A DNA stretch of 64,000 nucleotides from Deinococcus soli (ex Cha et al. 2016) (GTDB lineage Bacteria > Deinococcota > Deinococci > Deinococcales > Deinococcaceae). This document shows, one piece after another, positions 12,173 to 27,382 of the stretch. The position numbers and the translations under genes are program-made. The first letter of the stretch is position 1, and each line of letters begins with the position of its first letter. Location of the stretch: positions 744,001-808,000 of the forward strand of contig NZ_CP011389.1 of NCBI RefSeq assembly GCF_001007995.1, written 5' to 3'. The notes beneath the pieces are model-generated. The model was not told the origin of the DNA, ran no database searches, and saw only the letters and a list, made by a program, of their open reading frames with translations.

Positions 12173-12883
12173 ATGAAAAGAGACGTCACGACGACCGTGC
12201 TGGGCGCGGCCAGCCTCCTGGGCCTGGCGGTGGTGCTGGGCCTGAGCCTGACCTCTCCGCTGGACGTGAATCAGGGATCGCTGGTGCGGCTGATGTTCGT
12301 GCATGTGCCCGAGGCGTGGCTGAGTTACCTCGCGTACGGCGGCACGGGTCTGTTCGGGCTGCTGTACCTGATCCAGCGCCGCCGTCACTGGGACCGGCTG
12401 GCGATGGCCAGCGGCGAGATCGGGCTGCTGTTCACGCTGGCGACCATCGTGGGCGGGATGCTGTGGGCCAAGCCGACCTGGGGGACGTACTGGGTGTGGG
12501 ACGCCCGGCTGACGACCACGGCGCTGAGTCTGGTGGTGTACGGCGGGTACCTGCTGATCCGGTCGCTGATCGACGATCCGGAGCGCCGGGCGCGCGTGTC
12601 GGCGGTGGTGGGGATCGTGGGGACGCTGTACGTGCCCGTGAACTACATGGCGGTGGAGTGGTGGCGCGGCGTGCACCAGACGCAGACGCTGAAGCTGCTG
12701 GGGGGCGTGCGCTGGGACGCCGCGCCGGTCTACCTGCCGACGCTGCTGCTCAGCGTGGCGTCGTTCACGGTGCTGTACTTCTTCCTGCTGCGCCTGCGCG
12801 GCATCCTGGCGGCCCGTGAGGAGGCGCGTGAGGAACGCGAACTGACCGGCGTGACCGGCCGGGTGGAGGTGGCCCGTGGATAA
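12173..12883 (+). CDS. ccmC: heme exporter protein CcmC
   Basis: A 236-residue inner-membrane protein of the heme-handling family, with six helices and the tryptophan-rich motif TWGTYWVWDARLTTT that binds heme above the membrane. It hands heme to CcmE. AGGAG lies 6 nt before the ATG, and CACAAT is just upstream. The next gene, a small ccmD, overlaps its end by 8 bp. It opens the second half of the locus, ccmC-D-E-F-G-H-I, all on the plus strand with short gaps or overlaps. Confidence 0.94.
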   Translation: MKRDVTTTVLGAASLLGLAVVLGLSLTSPLDVNQGSLVRLMFVHVPEAWLSYLAYGGTGLFGLLYLIQRRRHWDRLAMASGEIGLLFTLATIVGGMLWAKPTWGTYWVWDARLTTTALSLVVYGGYLLIRSLIDDPERRARVSAVVGIVGTLYVPVNYMAVEWWRGVHQTQTLKLLGGVRWDAAPVYLPTLLLSVASFTVLYFFLLRLRGILAAREEAREERELTGVTGRVEVARG

Positions 12884-13007
12884 GTACTTCTGGTACGTCC
12901 TGTTCTCGTACCTGGCGACGTTCAGCGTGCTGATCGGGTATCTGGTGTGGATGTGGGTGCGGCTGCGGGCCGTGCGTGGCGAGGACGCCAGCGAGGCCCC
13001 CCGTTGA
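12876..13007 (+). CDS. ccmD: small heme-export protein CcmD
   Basis: A 43-residue reading frame starting with GTG, overlapping the ccmC end by 8 bp and the ccmE start by 4 bp. It encodes one membrane helix (YFWYVLFSYLATFSVLIGYL) followed by a short basic then acidic cytosolic tail ([15 protein letters not shown]), the standard CcmD form. CcmD binds CcmC and helps release holo-CcmE. Position between ccmC and ccmE is the conserved order. Easily missed by length cut-offs. Confidence 0.85.
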   Translation: MDKYFWYVLFSYLATFSVLIGYLVWMWVRLRAVRGEDASEAPR

Positions 13008-13486
13008 GTGCGCCTGGCCCTGATGCCCCCACGCCCCTGACTCCGCTGCCGCGGGCGCGGCGGCGCAGGCGCAGCCCGCTGCCGGTGGTGCTGGGCGTGG
13101 CGGCCCTGGTGGGCCTGACAGCCACCATCGCCTTCGGGAACCTGAACAGATCGCTGGAGTACTTCGTGACGCCCAGCGAGTACCAGCAGCAGCAGGCGCA
13201 GCTGCAGGGCCGCCCGGTGCGGATCGGGGGGCTGGTGAAGGCCGTGCAGTATGAACCCCAGACGCTGGACCTGCGCTTCACGGTCACGGACGGCAGCGTC
13301 AGCTACCCGGTGCAGTACCGGGGCGCGGTGACGGACCTGTTCAAGGAGGACCAGGGGGTCGTGGTGCGCGGCGAGTTCCAGGGGAACACGTTCCACGCAA
13401 CCGATCTCGTGGTGAAGCACAGCGAGGAATACAACGTCCCGAAGACGCAGGCCGAGCTGAAGGACATGATCAAGTCGGCCGACTGA
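13004..13486 (+). CDS. ccmE: periplasmic heme chaperone CcmE
   Basis: A 160-residue heme chaperone. After a basic N-terminus (RARRRRRSP) comes one membrane anchor, then the OB-fold domain with [34 protein letters not shown] and the heme-binding H139 with Y143 (KHSEEY). The start is taken as TTG 13004, overlapping the ccmD stop; no ATG or GTG upstream gives a sensible reading that avoids ccmD. It carries heme from CcmABCD to CcmF. Confidence 0.92.
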   Translation: MSAPGPDAPTPLTPLPRARRRRRSPLPVVLGVAALVGLTATIAFGNLNRSLEYFVTPSEYQQQQAQLQGRPVRIGGLVKAVQYEPQTLDLRFTVTDGSVSYPVQYRGAVTDLFKEDQGVVVRGEFQGNTFHATDLVVKHSEEYNVPKTQAELKDMIKSAD

Positions 13487-13517
13487 GGCCGGGGGTGGAC
13501 CGCGCCCGCGCGGCGCG

Positions 13518-15503
<1,986 letters not shown>

Positions 15504-15543
15504 GCCCCTCCTCCATTTCCTGCCTGACCTTCCCGGAGCTGTG

Positions 15544-16143
15544 ATGACCGAATCCACCCCCTCTGCCCCGAAGTCCCCTGCCCCCCAGACGCCCGTGCCC
15601 CGCGCGCCGCTGTGGCGCCGCCTGCTGCCCCCGGCCATCGCGTTCGCGCTGGTCGCCGTGCTGGCGGTCGCTCTGCGCACCCCGGCCAGCAACGACCAGA
15701 CCGGCGGGCCGCTGGTCGGCAAACCCGCCCCGGCGTTCACGCTGACCAGCCTGGACGACACGCCGCTGTCCCTGGCGAGCCTCAGGGGCCGACCCGTCGT
15801 CGTGAACTTCTGGGCGTCCTGGTGCGGTCCGTGCCGCGAGGAAGCGCCGATGTTCCGCGAGTTGAGTGCCCGCCAGAGCGGCGGGGACGGACTGGCGGTC
15901 GTGGGCATCCTGTTCAACGAGACGAACGAGGGCAGCGCCCGGCAGTTCATTCAGGAGTACGCGCTGGCGTACCCGAACCTGCGCGACCCCGGCATCAACA
16001 CGGGCCTGGAGTACGGCGTGAGCGGCATTCCCGAGACGGTCTTCATCGACCGTGACGGCGTGGTGCAGCACATGGACCGCGGCGGCCTGACCCGCGAGCG
16101 CCTGAACGTGGGCCTGGAGAAGATCGGCGTGCCCGGCCTATGA
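15544..16143 (+). CDS. ccmG: thiol-disulfide oxidoreductase CcmG (TlpA/ResA-like)
   Basis: A 199-residue membrane-anchored periplasmic thioredoxin that reduces apocytochrome cysteines. It has an N-terminal helix (about residues 25-43), [19 protein letters not shown], and the active site C94-GP-C97 in [17 protein letters not shown]. The cis-proline strand is [18 protein letters not shown] 15544 is preferred over GTG 15541 because GGAG lies about 5-8 nt upstream. The stop overlaps the ccmH start by 4 bp. Electrons would come from CcdA encoded 7 kb upstream. Confidence 0.93.
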   Translation: MTESTPSAPKSPAPQTPVPRAPLWRRLLPPAIAFALVAVLAVALRTPASNDQTGGPLVGKPAPAFTLTSLDDTPLSLASLRGRPVVVNFWASWCGPCREEAPMFRELSARQSGGDGLAVVGILFNETNEGSARQFIQEYALAYPNLRDPGINTGLEYGVSGIPETVFIDRDGVVQHMDRGGLTRERLNVGLEKIGVPGL

Positions 16144-16628
16144 CGCGCGCGCTGCTGCTCACGGGCGCGCTGCTGGGCGCAACCGTCACGCTTGCCCAGA
16201 CGGCGCCCACGGCGTCCCTGACCCCGGCGCAGGAGGCGCGGGCCCTTGCGATCGAGAAGAACCTGCGCTGCCCGCTGTGCGACACCGGGGAGTCCATCGC
16301 GGATTCGCGCAGCACCATCTCGGGCAAGATGCGCGACTCGGTGCGTGAACAGGTCGCGGCCGGAAAGGGCGACACGGACATCTACGTGTACTTCTCGCAG
16401 CGGTACGGGAATTTCGTGCTGCTCGACCCGCCCAAGTCGGGCCGGAACCTGCTGCTGTGGGGCGCGCCCCTGGCGGCGCTGGCAGTCGGCGGGGGGGTGC
16501 TGTGGGCGTTCCTGCGCCGCAGCCGCCCCGCGGCGACCCTGCCGGACGAGCCGCTGAACGACGCGGGCGGGTTCGACCCGTACCTCGCGCAGGTGCAGCG
16601 CGACACCCGCCGGGGCGGGGACTCATGA
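16140..16628 (+). CDS. ccmH: cytochrome c maturation protein CcmH
   Basis: A 162-residue protein with a signal peptide (to about TLAQTAP), the redox motif LRCPLC (C44, C47), the helical bundle [20 protein letters not shown] and [15 protein letters not shown], and one C-terminal membrane helix. It is the short CcmH form; the CcmI-like part is encoded by the next gene, which overlaps by 4 bp. It keeps apocytochrome c reduced for ligation by CcmF. Confidence 0.94.
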   Translation: MTRALLLTGALLGATVTLAQTAPTASLTPAQEARALAIEKNLRCPLCDTGESIADSRSTISGKMRDSVREQVAAGKGDTDIYVYFSQRYGNFVLLDPPKSGRNLLLWGAPLAALAVGGGVLWAFLRRSRPAATLPDEPLNDAGGFDPYLAQVQRDTRRGGDS

Positions 16629-17677
16629 CGGGCGCGGCGCTGCTGAACGTGCTGCTGCTGGCGCTCGTGGCGCTGGCGTGCGTGTGGCTGGTGACCGAGC
16701 CGCTGCGGGCGCGCACGCCGGACGATCCGGACGAGGCGGAACGCGCGCGCCTGGGGGCCGAACGGGACCGGCTGTACGCGGAACTCGCGGCCCTGAGCGA
16801 CGAGTCCCGCCGCCCGGACCTGGAGCGGCGCGCGGCGCTCGCCCTGCGTGGGCTGGACGCCCTGCCGCCCGCCCCGCAGGGCCGCTCCGGCACCCGCACG
16901 CTGGCGCTGGGGCTGCTGGGCGGCGCGGCGCTGCTGACCGCAGTGGGCGCCGTGACGTTCGTGCCCCGCTGGCAGCTGGCCAGCCTGAGTGCGAACGAGG
17001 CTGAAAACGTGCAGGCCGTCCTGAAACTCCCGGGCCTGAAGGCGCAGGCGGAACGCAGCGGCACGAAGGAAGCGTACCTGGCCTGGGGCAAGGCGGCCTT
17101 CGATTCGAACACCTTCGATCAGGCGGTCACGGCCTACGGCAACGCCCTGAAACTCGACCCGCGTCAGCCGGAGGCGCTGCGCCGCCTGGGCATCCTGCTC
17201 CTGACGCGCGGCGAGCAGACCGGGCAGGCCATCAGCGCCGAGGACGCCCAGCGGGCCGCGCTGCTGATCCGCACCGGGGCGCAGCTGGCCCCGCAGGAGC
17301 CCGAATCGCAGCTGCTGCTGGGCTTCGCCCTGGCCCGGTTCGGCGAGGATCAGGCGGCGCTGGCGGCGCTGGAACGCTACCGCACGCTGGACCCGAAGGG
17401 CCGCGACGCGGACGACCTGATCACGGCGCTGCGCGCCCGCCTGAACACCAGTGACCCGGGCCTGCGCGTGTACGCCGCGAGCTGCGCGTCCTGCCACGGG
17501 CCGGGCGGGGGCGGCGGCACCGGACCCAGCCTGCGGGCGTCCACCCTGACCCGCGCGGCGCTGGCGCAGGTGATCACGCAGGGCAAGGGCGCCATGCCCG
17601 CCTACCCGGACCTGAAACCCGCCGACCTGGACGCGCTGCTGACGCTGCTGGAAGGCTGGCAGCAGGAGGGCCGGTGA
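16625..17677 (+). CDS. CcmI-like TPR protein fused to a cytochrome c domain
   Basis: A 350-residue protein in the ccmI position. Two N-terminal membrane segments (about 5-23 and 91-112) flank a cytosolic charged helix, as in CcmI/CycH. Periplasmic TPR helices follow ([44 protein letters not shown]). The last about 75 residues form a small mono-heme cytochrome c: heme motif C287-AS-C290-H291 and a likely axial M324 in GAMPAYPDL. CcmI normally holds apocytochrome tails; a fused c-type heme domain is not part of the standard form. The domain would itself be a client of the machinery it belongs to. Start ATG 16625 overlaps ccmH by 4 bp; the Rieske gene overlaps its stop by 4 bp. Confidence 0.85.
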   Translation: MTGAALLNVLLLALVALACVWLVTEPLRARTPDDPDEAERARLGAERDRLYAELAALSDESRRPDLERRAALALRGLDALPPAPQGRSGTRTLALGLLGGAALLTAVGAVTFVPRWQLASLSANEAENVQAVLKLPGLKAQAERSGTKEAYLAWGKAAFDSNTFDQAVTAYGNALKLDPRQPEALRRLGILLLTRGEQTGQAISAEDAQRAALLIRTGAQLAPQEPESQLLLGFALARFGEDQAALAALERYRTLDPKGRDADDLITALRARLNTSDPGLRVYAASCASCHGPGGGGGTGPSLRASTLTRAALAQVITQGKGAMPAYPDLKPADLDALLTLLEGWQQEGR

Positions 17678-18270
17678 GCGACCCCGCAACCCCTCCCCCA
17701 CGGGCGCGCCGCGTGACGCGCCGGGCGCTGCTGGAACGCTGGTGGCTGCTCCCGGTCGCCGGAACCGTCGGCACTTTCGGCTACATGGGCTGGTACGCGA
17801 CCCGCGTGACGCTGGGCAAACGCACGCCCGGCGAGCCCGCCTTCGGGGCCGCGCCGCCGCAGCGCGTGGCGACCCTGGCCGACCTGGGCACCGACTGGGC
17901 CGAGGTGACCTTCACGTACGCCGGGCGGCCCTGCACGCTGCTGCGCCTCCCCGCCGCCACTCGGGGGTCGCTGGCGGTGCCGGGGGGGCACCTGGCGGGC
18001 TTCTCGCGGGTGTGCACGCACCTGGGCTGCAACGTGAACCTCGTGCGGGACGCCGAGGTGCTGGCCTTCGCGTTCAACTACCGCGCGCCGGGCGGGCAGG
18101 AGCACCCGCAGCTGGGCTGCCGCTGTCACTACTCGGTGTTCGATCCCCTGAAGGCCGGTGAGGCGGTGTTCGGCAAGGCCCTCGCGCCGCTGCCCCGCGT
18201 GCGGCTGGAACGGCGCGGCGCGGACGTCTGGGCCACCGGGATCGAACCCGCACCCGAGTACACCGGATAA
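17674..18270 (+). CDS. Rieske [2Fe-2S] protein
   Basis: A 198-residue electron-transfer protein. After a basic N-terminus ([15 protein letters not shown]) comes one membrane helix, so it may use Tat export, and then the Rieske fold. Cluster ligands are C114, H116 (CTHLGC) and C149, H152 (CRCH), with C119 and C151 placed for the usual disulfide. GGAGG precedes the GTG start, which overlaps the preceding stop by 4 bp. The partner is not encoded nearby; a bc-type complex elsewhere or the fused cytochrome c just upstream are both possible acceptors. The last inference is from adjacency only. Confidence 0.9.
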   Translation: MSDPATPPPRARRVTRRALLERWWLLPVAGTVGTFGYMGWYATRVTLGKRTPGEPAFGAAPPQRVATLADLGTDWAEVTFTYAGRPCTLLRLPAATRGSLAVPGGHLAGFSRVCTHLGCNVNLVRDAEVLAFAFNYRAPGGQEHPQLGCRCHYSVFDPLKAGEAVFGKALAPLPRVRLERRGADVWATGIEPAPEYTG

Positions 18271-18271
18271 T
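18266..18271 (+). promoter_or_regulatory. -10 box of leaderless GNAT gene
   Basis: GATAAT overlaps the Rieske stop codon and ends 7 nt before the ATG at 18279. Confidence 0.55.
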
Positions 18272-18278
18272 GCGCGGC

Positions 18279-18773
18279 ATGACCGGACCGCTGACGTTCA
18301 CGCAGGGTGACCTCCCGGCCGCCGCCGGGGTCGTAGCAGCCACGGCGCGGCATCAGGAGGCGCTGGGCCGGACCCTCTGGCCGCCCGAGAGCGTCACGCC
18401 CGAGCGGCTGGCGCGGCACTACCCGGCCCCGAGCTGGCACGTCGCGTGGCGGGAGGGCCGAGCGGTCGGCGCGTTCAGTCTGCTCGACGCGGACCCGCCC
18501 TTCTGGCCGGACGACCCGCCCGGCGAGGCGCTGTACCTGCACAAACTCGCCGTTCACCCCACCTGCCAGGGGCAGGGGCTGGCGCACACACTCCTGGAGC
18601 ACGCTGTTCAGGTCACGCGCGAGTCGGGGCGGCCCTGGCTGAAGCTGGATACTGCCGCCAGCCGCCCCGCCCTGCGCCGCCTGTACGAGACCTTCGGCTT
18701 CGAGCCGGTGGACGAACGGGAGGTCTCCGGCTTTCGGGTGGTGCGCTACCGCCTGCCGGTGAACCGGGCCTGA
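18279..18773 (+). CDS. GNAT-family N-acetyltransferase
   Basis: A 164-residue acetyltransferase. The acetyl-CoA site is visible as LYLHKLAVHPTCQGQGLAHT followed by LLEHAVQ, then LKLDTAASRPALRRLYETFGF and a typical final strand. The substrate is unknown. ATG 18279 is chosen because GATAAT lies exactly 7 nt upstream; the alternative ATG at 18270 sits inside that box. The gene has its own promoter signal although it follows the Rieske gene closely. Confidence 0.88.
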   Translation: MTGPLTFTQGDLPAAAGVVAATARHQEALGRTLWPPESVTPERLARHYPAPSWHVAWREGRAVGAFSLLDADPPFWPDDPPGEALYLHKLAVHPTCQGQGLAHTLLEHAVQVTRESGRPWLKLDTAASRPALRRLYETFGFEPVDEREVSGFRVVRYRLPVNRA

Positions 18774-18989
18774 CGGGCCCAACAGTCTGGCGGGTCCGGA
18801 CCTGCGACTCCCCCCCGGAAGTGGTCCGAACCCCGCCTGATCACAGGGTGCCACCCGGGGCATGATCACGGCATGATCAGACCCGCGCGCTGCCCAGCCC
18901 ACGCCCCTCCTCCCCCTGCCGGGCAGGTCAGACAGGCAGGCCGCAGCCCGGGAGTGGCCTCGTGACCACCACGGTAGGATGACAGGGTC

Positions 18990-19901
18990 ATGTCCCTGCC
19001 CCAGAACGACCTGCCCCTGATTGTCAGCGCCGGTGAGGCCCTGACCGACCTCGTGACTGCTGGCGGGAACGCCTGGCACGCCCACCCGGGCGGGGCCGGA
19101 TGGAACGTCGCGCGGGCCTGCGCGTCCCTGGGGGTGCCCAGCGCGTTCGCAGGCGCGGTCGGGCAGGACAATTTCGGGGATGACCTGCGGCGCGCCTCGC
19201 AGGACGCCGGGCTGGACCTGCGTTTCCTGCAACGCGTGCCTGCCCCCACCCTGCTGGCGGTCGTGTACTCCGCGAACCCACCCGCGTACCGGTTCCTGGG
19301 TGAGAACAGCGCCGACCTGCACTTCGACCCCACCCTGCTGCCAGACGGCTGGCTGCGCGCGGCCCGCTGGCTGCACGTGGGCGGCATCAGCCTGAGCCGC
19401 TGGCCGCTGGCAGACACCCTGCTGGGCCTGATCGAATCGGCCCGCGCGGCGGGCGTGCGCATCAGCTTCGACCCGAACGCCCGCATCACGCACCGCCACC
19501 CGGACTACCCGGCGGTGTTCGAGCAGGTGGCCCGCCGCGCCGACCTGATGAAGTTCAGTGACGAGGACCTCGCGTTCTTCTTCCCCGGTCAGTCCGAGGA
19601 TGACGTCATGCGGCGCCTGCGCGGCCTGAACGCGAAGGCCCCGATCGTGATCACGCGCGGCGCGCAGGGCGCGAGCCTGTACCACAGTGCGGGCCGCGCC
19701 GACCTCCCGGCCGCGCCCGTACAGGTCGTAGACACCGTCGGCGCCGGGGACGCCCTGTGTGCCGGGCTGCTCGTCAGCGCCACCGAGCACGCAGGCGCCC
19801 TGTGGAGCGAGCACCTGCGCGTGGGTCTGCGGGCCGCCGCCGCCGCCTGCGCGCACGCCGGGGCGTACGCGCCCACCCGCGCGGACCTCGGCCTCGGCTG
19901 A
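18990..19901 (+). CDS. PfkB-family carbohydrate kinase (fructokinase-like)
   Basis: A 303-residue ribokinase-family kinase. Both family signatures are present: [20 protein letters not shown] (sugar side) and [15 protein letters not shown] with the catalytic aspartate. [10 protein letters not shown] at the N-terminus is typical of fructokinases. It would phosphorylate a sugar with ATP in the cytosol; the sugar is not certain. TAGGAT lies 9 nt before the ATG, with no ribosome binding site, so it is close to leaderless. It is followed by a very strong bidirectional terminator. Confidence 0.88.
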   Translation: MSLPQNDLPLIVSAGEALTDLVTAGGNAWHAHPGGAGWNVARACASLGVPSAFAGAVGQDNFGDDLRRASQDAGLDLRFLQRVPAPTLLAVVYSANPPAYRFLGENSADLHFDPTLLPDGWLRAARWLHVGGISLSRWPLADTLLGLIESARAAGVRISFDPNARITHRHPDYPAVFEQVARRADLMKFSDEDLAFFFPGQSEDDVMRRLRGLNAKAPIVITRGAQGASLYHSAGRADLPAAPVQVVDTVGAGDALCAGLLVSATEHAGALWSEHLRVGLRAAAAACAHAGAYAPTRADLGLG

Positions 19902-19907
19902 GCCCGG

Positions 19908-19953
19908 ACAGGAGGGCGGGGCCGCTGTCCAGCACGCGGCCCCGCCCTCCTGT
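19908..19953. terminator. bidirectional terminator between the PfkB kinase and HD-GYP genes
   Basis: An 18-bp perfect stem (19908-19925 with 19936-19953) and a 10-nt loop lie between two convergent genes. Confidence 0.8.
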
Positions 19954-19963
19954 CGTTCCCCGG

Positions 19964-21319
19964 TCACACCACGAGGTGCGCCTCGTCATGCTCGGCCATC
20001 ATGCGCAGGAACGCCTCGACGTACTGCGGGTCGAACTGCCGCCCGGCCTGCAGGCGGATCTCGCTGACGGCCCGGTCGCGGGTCCAGGCGGGCTTGTACG
20101 GGCGGGCGTTCGTCAGGGCGTCGAACACGTCCACGATCGTGAACAGCCGCGCGGTGTCGGGAATGTTCTGCCCGCGCAGGCCACTGGGGTACCCGGTGCC
20201 GTCCCAGCGTTCGTGATGGTACCGCACGAGATCTAGGGTCTCGGCGGGCAGGAAGTGCAGGTCCTGAAGCATGTCGTACCCGATGGTGGTGTGCGTCTGG
20301 ATCACGCGCCGCTCGTCGGGGTCCAGCGCGCCGCGTTTGTGCAGCACGGCGTCGGGGATGGCCAGTTTACCCAGGTCGTGCAGGTACGCGCCCCAGCGCA
20401 GCGCCTTGACCTGATCCTCGTCCCACCCCAGGCGCCGCGCGAGGCGCACGCTGAGGTTCACGACGCGGCTGGTGTGCCCGCCGGTGTCGTCGTCGCGGTG
20501 TTCGAGCGCGGCGCCCAGCGAGCGCAGGGTCAGGTCGTTCGCGTCGCGCAGGTCGCGGATGGCGTTCCACTGGCCCAGCTGCGCGCCCAGCAGCCGCGCG
20601 AAGGACGCCACGACGCTCTTCTCGGCATCATCGAACGGTTCTGTGGTGTTGCGGGTGATGATCAGCACGCCCAGGTGATTCGACGCGCGGCCGTACACCG
20701 GCGCGACGTGGTAGTGGCGCCGCTGGGGTTTTTTCAGCAGCGTCAGCGCCTCCTCAGCGACCCAGTGGTCCGCCTGGACGCTGCGGCTGTTGTTGTCGCT
20801 GGGATGGATGGGCCGCTCCAGGAACGGCTCGAAGGCCCCCTTAGCGGCCAGGATGTGCGGGGTGCCCTGCCGGTACGCGACGAACGCGAGGTTCGGGGCG
20901 ACCTGCAGGCGGTCCAGAATGCCGATCCCGGCGCGGATGATCGCGTCGGCGTCGCGGGCGTCCGCGAGGCGCTCGCTGCCCGCGTGCAGCGCGGCGATGG
21001 TGTTGCGCTGCCACGCGAGCTGACGGGCGGTGACCTGCTCCCGCACGATCCGGAAGCCCAGCCCACCCAGCACGAGCAGCGCGGCGAGCAGGTCCAGGGG
21101 TTCCAGGCGCGGGCCGCGCAGGAGGAGGGAGATCAGGAAAGTTCCCGCAAACGCACCCAGGGGCAGCAGCCGGGTCAGGCCAGACGCGCCGACAGTGGCG
21201 GCGGCCATCAGCAGGGCGGCGCCAGCCATCAGGGCGGTGTGGTGCTGCCAGGCGGCGTAGCCCAGCAGGGCAGCAGCACCGATCAGCACCAGGGTGGACC
21301 AGATGGGCGAGCGGGGCAC
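19964..21319 (-). CDS. GAF and HD-GYP domain protein, probable c-di-GMP phosphodiesterase
   Basis: About 451 residues. Four or so N-terminal membrane helices (to about residue 90) are followed by a GAF-like domain (about 105-245) and a C-terminal HD-GYP domain. In the last, HTSRVVNLSVRLARRL, YLHDLGKLAIPD, HTTIGYDML, YHHERWDGTGYPSGLRG and VDVFDALTNARPYKP give the full metal-binding set and GYP. It would degrade c-di-GMP at the membrane in answer to a GAF signal. The start is taken as GTG 21319, because TATGCT lies 6 nt upstream of it; a TTG at 21322 is possible. Confidence 0.9.
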   Translation of the reverse strand: MPRSPIWSTLVLIGAAALLGYAAWQHHTALMAGAALLMAAATVGASGLTRLLPLGAFAGTFLISLLLRGPRLEPLDLLAALLVLGGLGFRIVREQVTARQLAWQRNTIAALHAGSERLADARDADAIIRAGIGILDRLQVAPNLAFVAYRQGTPHILAAKGAFEPFLERPIHPSDNNSRSVQADHWVAEEALTLLKKPQRRHYHVAPVYGRASNHLGVLIITRNTTEPFDDAEKSVVASFARLLGAQLGQWNAIRDLRDANDLTLRSLGAALEHRDDDTGGHTSRVVNLSVRLARRLGWDEDQVKALRWGAYLHDLGKLAIPDAVLHKRGALDPDERRVIQTHTTIGYDMLQDLHFLPAETLDLVRYHHERWDGTGYPSGLRGQNIPDTARLFTIVDVFDALTNARPYKPAWTRDRAVSEIRLQAGRQFDPQYVEAFLRMMAEHDEAHLVV

Positions 21320-21465
21320 CAAGTCAGCATATCACCGGGATGAAGACCCGTTAACCATGAAACGCTCCCCCCTGATGCGGGGCATGGCAGGGCGGTCCCG
21401 CAGCGTGAGGACTTCTGACAGCCTAATTCAGAGGGAGTGAGTGACACCCCCTCCTCTTGTAAATA

Positions 21466-21500
21466 GAGCGGACTCGCAGAGCTGCGGAACAGAGCGAGGA
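21466..21500 (+). repeat. small dispersed repeat, fragment F
   Basis: A short piece (GAGCGGACTCGCAGAGCTGC and the following AACAGAGCGAGG) of the same repeat in plus orientation, with no right half. It lies 80 bp from an opposite-facing copy. Confidence 0.6.
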
Positions 21501-21579
21501 TCTGATGAACCAGCAGTGTTCAGTACCACCCTGGGACTAGCTGCACGCCCCACGGCTCTTCGTCCAACCGGTGTCTCTC

Positions 21580-21705
21580 GTACGGATGCTCACTGTTTCG
21601 TTCACCACCCGGAACTTCACCGATCTGCCCATGCCACGCCCGGAACCCCTTTCGCTGCTCCTCTGCGGGGCAGCTCTGCAAGTTGCGTCCAACTGGACTG
21701 AACGG
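21580..21705 (-). repeat. small dispersed repeat, copy E (minus orientation)
   Basis: The reverse complement reads AGAGCTGCCCCGCAGAGGAG, then GGGGTTCCGGGCGTGG, then GAACGAAACAGTGAGCATCC, matching copies B, C and D block by block. The terminal CGGAATCCG is degenerate here. It fills most of the gap between the HD-GYP gene and panD. Confidence 0.7.
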
Positions 21706-21724
21706 TTGCGGTTGGGCGTCTGGA

Positions 21725-22087
21725 TCAGGCAGGCTGCAGCTGGATCTGACGGTTGCGGGCGTCCACATGCACGACGTGCGGTTCCAGCGTGCGGGCTTCC
21801 TCGTCGCTGTAGTTGCCGTACGCGGCGATGATCACGAGGTCGCCGGGGTTCACGAGGTGCGCGGCGGCGCCGTTGATGCCGATCACGCCGCTGCCGCGCG
21901 GGCCGCTCAGGGCGTAGGTGCTCAGGCGGTTGCCGTTGGTGATGTTGTAGATGTCCACCCGTTCGTTCACGAGGATGTCCGCCGCGTCGAGCAGGTCCTG
22001 GTCGATGGTGATGCTCCCGACGTAGTCGAGGTCGGCCTGGGTGACGGTGGCGCGGTGAATCTTGGCCCTGAACATGATGCGTTCCAC
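21725..22087 (-). CDS. panD: aspartate 1-decarboxylase
   Basis: A 120-residue pyruvoyl enzyme making beta-alanine for pantothenate and CoA. With GTG 22087 as start the protein begins [12 protein letters not shown] and the self-cleavage pair falls at G24-S25 (YVGSITID), the same numbering as E. coli PanD; TACAAT lies 8 nt before this GTG. An ATG at 22075 would shorten it by four residues. Later motifs [20 protein letters not shown] and [15 protein letters not shown] are typical. It stands alone, followed by repeat sequence. Confidence 0.93.
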   Translation of the reverse strand: MERIMFRAKIHRATVTQADLDYVGSITIDQDLLDAADILVNERVDIYNITNGNRLSTYALSGPRGSGVIGINGAAAHLVNPGDLVIIAAYGNYSDEEARTLEPHVVHVDARNRQIQLQPA

Positions 22088-22155
22088 GACCGGCCATTGT
22101 ACGCGGTGCCGCGTCGCGCACCGGGCGGCGGGACACGGTCGCGTGGCCGCGGGGC

Positions 22156-23705
<1,550 letters not shown>

Positions 23706-23718
<13 letters not shown>

Positions 23719-23750
23719 GGGCGGCCTCCGGGGGGTGGGGGGAACGTCAT
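23706..23750 (-). CDS. candidate leader peptide [14 protein letters not shown] upstream of rqcH
   Basis: A 14-codon frame that starts with ATG 6 nt after a TAGCAT box (23757-23762), the spacing of leaderless genes in this window. It has four prolines in a row followed by Gly-Gly, a known type of ribosome-slowing sequence, and its stop falls 13 bp inside rqcH in another frame. Whether it is translated is unknown. The C-rich and G-rich stretch could simply be the rqcH leader with its GGAGG site. Confidence 0.3.
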
Positions 23751-23763
23751 CCGGGCATGCTAG

Positions 23764-23807
23764 CGCGCGGGCCGCCCCCGGCCATGATGCTGGGGACGGC
23801 CCGCGCG
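23764..23807 (-). terminator. long GC hairpin after bamA
   Basis: CGCGCGGGCCG with following C residues pairs with the complementary arm 23792-23807 (about 15 bp with one wobble) around a 12-nt loop. It lies between the bamA stop and the rqcH promoter box. There is no T tract. Confidence 0.6.
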
Positions 23808-23822
23808 GGGCAGGTCAGGGGA

Positions 23823-26414
<2,592 letters not shown>

Positions 26415-26731
26415 GCTTCTCCTAGTGTGGCACACCCGTGGACCTCGTCCCCGGGCGGCTGGTGCTGGCCGGCAGACGGTGGGTGCGCGCATCCGCTCAC
26501 AGTTGCGGCGCTCAGCCTGAGAAGGGTGAAGATTGGGTGCGGATGACTTGCGGGCTGGGCGACGCGTGCTGTGCGCCGCGCGTGAGCAGGCCACGCCCAT
26601 CATGAGTGTTCCGTGGCGGCGTCTGGCGCGGGGTGCGCTTTCCGCTTGAGCCGTGGGGGGGCGGCGGGTGAGAATGCGCGGGTGAAAGCATCATGCAAGC
26701 GGGTGAGGCGCGGCCGCGCCGGGGTTCACCC
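26415..26731. other. intergenic gap between bamA and yggS
   Basis: 317 bp between divergent genes. It must hold both promoters. CACACT (26424-26429, minus) abuts the bamA ribosome binding site. No repeat, RNA gene or convincing small gene was seen in the rest. Confidence 0.5.
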
Positions 26732-27382
26732 ATGAGTCTGCCCGAGGTTCTGGCGGGCATCCGGGCAGCGGAGGCGGCCGCCGGGCGCCCGGCGGGCAGC
26801 GCGCGACTGGTGGCCGTGACGAAGGGCCAGGATCTGGACGCCATCGACCGGTGCGTCCTGGCGCACGGGGCGTTCCCGCTGGGTGAGGGCCGCGCGCAGG
26901 AACTGCGGGACAAGTCGGCGCTGCGTCCGGACCTGGAGTGGCATTTCATCGGGGCGCTGCAGCGGAACAAGGTGAAGTACCTGCGGCACGTGACGCTGGT
27001 GCATTCCGTCGAGGCGGCGTGGCAGGCCGAGGCGCTCGCGCAGGCGGCGCAGGGCTGGGGGCACGCGCCGGACGTGCTGCTGCAACTCCACAACGGCGAG
27101 GCGCAGAAGCACGGCATAGAGGCGCAGGCGTTGCCGGGTGTGCTGCGCGAGGTCCGGGCGACCGGCCTGGACGTGCGGGGGCTGATGGTCATGGCGCCCG
27201 ACCTCGACGACCTGCCGCCTCCCGAGCGGGAGGCGCGGCTCGCGGCGCTGTTTACGGACGTGGCGCGGCGGGCGCATGATCTGGGTCTGTCAGAGTTGAG
27301 CATGGGCATGAGCGGGGATTACCCGCACGCCGTCGCGGCTGGAGCCACCCTGGTTCGGGTGGGAAGGAGTCTGTTCACGTGA
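26732..27382 (+). CDS. yggS: YggS-family pyridoxal-phosphate homeostasis protein
   Basis: A 216-residue single-domain PLP-binding protein with the alanine-racemase-type barrel. The PLP lysine is K31 in [22 protein letters not shown] and [22 protein letters not shown] are family signatures. It keeps free PLP levels in balance and has no known catalytic activity. ATG 26732 gives the usual MSLPEVL start; a longer reading from 26693 adds an implausible basic tail. The divIVA start overlaps its stop by 4 bp, a gene order common in Gram-positive lineages and Deinococcus. Confidence 0.92.
   Translation: MSLPEVLAGIRAAEAAAGRPAGSARLVAVTKGQDLDAIDRCVLAHGAFPLGEGRAQELRDKSALRPDLEWHFIGALQRNKVKYLRHVTLVHSVEAAWQAEALAQAAQGWGHAPDVLLQLHNGEAQKHGIEAQALPGVLREVRATGLDVRGLMVMAPDLDDLPPPEREARLAALFTDVARRAHDLGLSELSMGMSGDYPHAVAAGATLVRVGRSLFT

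Noticed and set aside
18774..18989. Small gene between the GNAT and PfkB genes
   Set aside because: About 215 bp with repeated GCATGATCA words but no frame with plausible codon use or a start signal.
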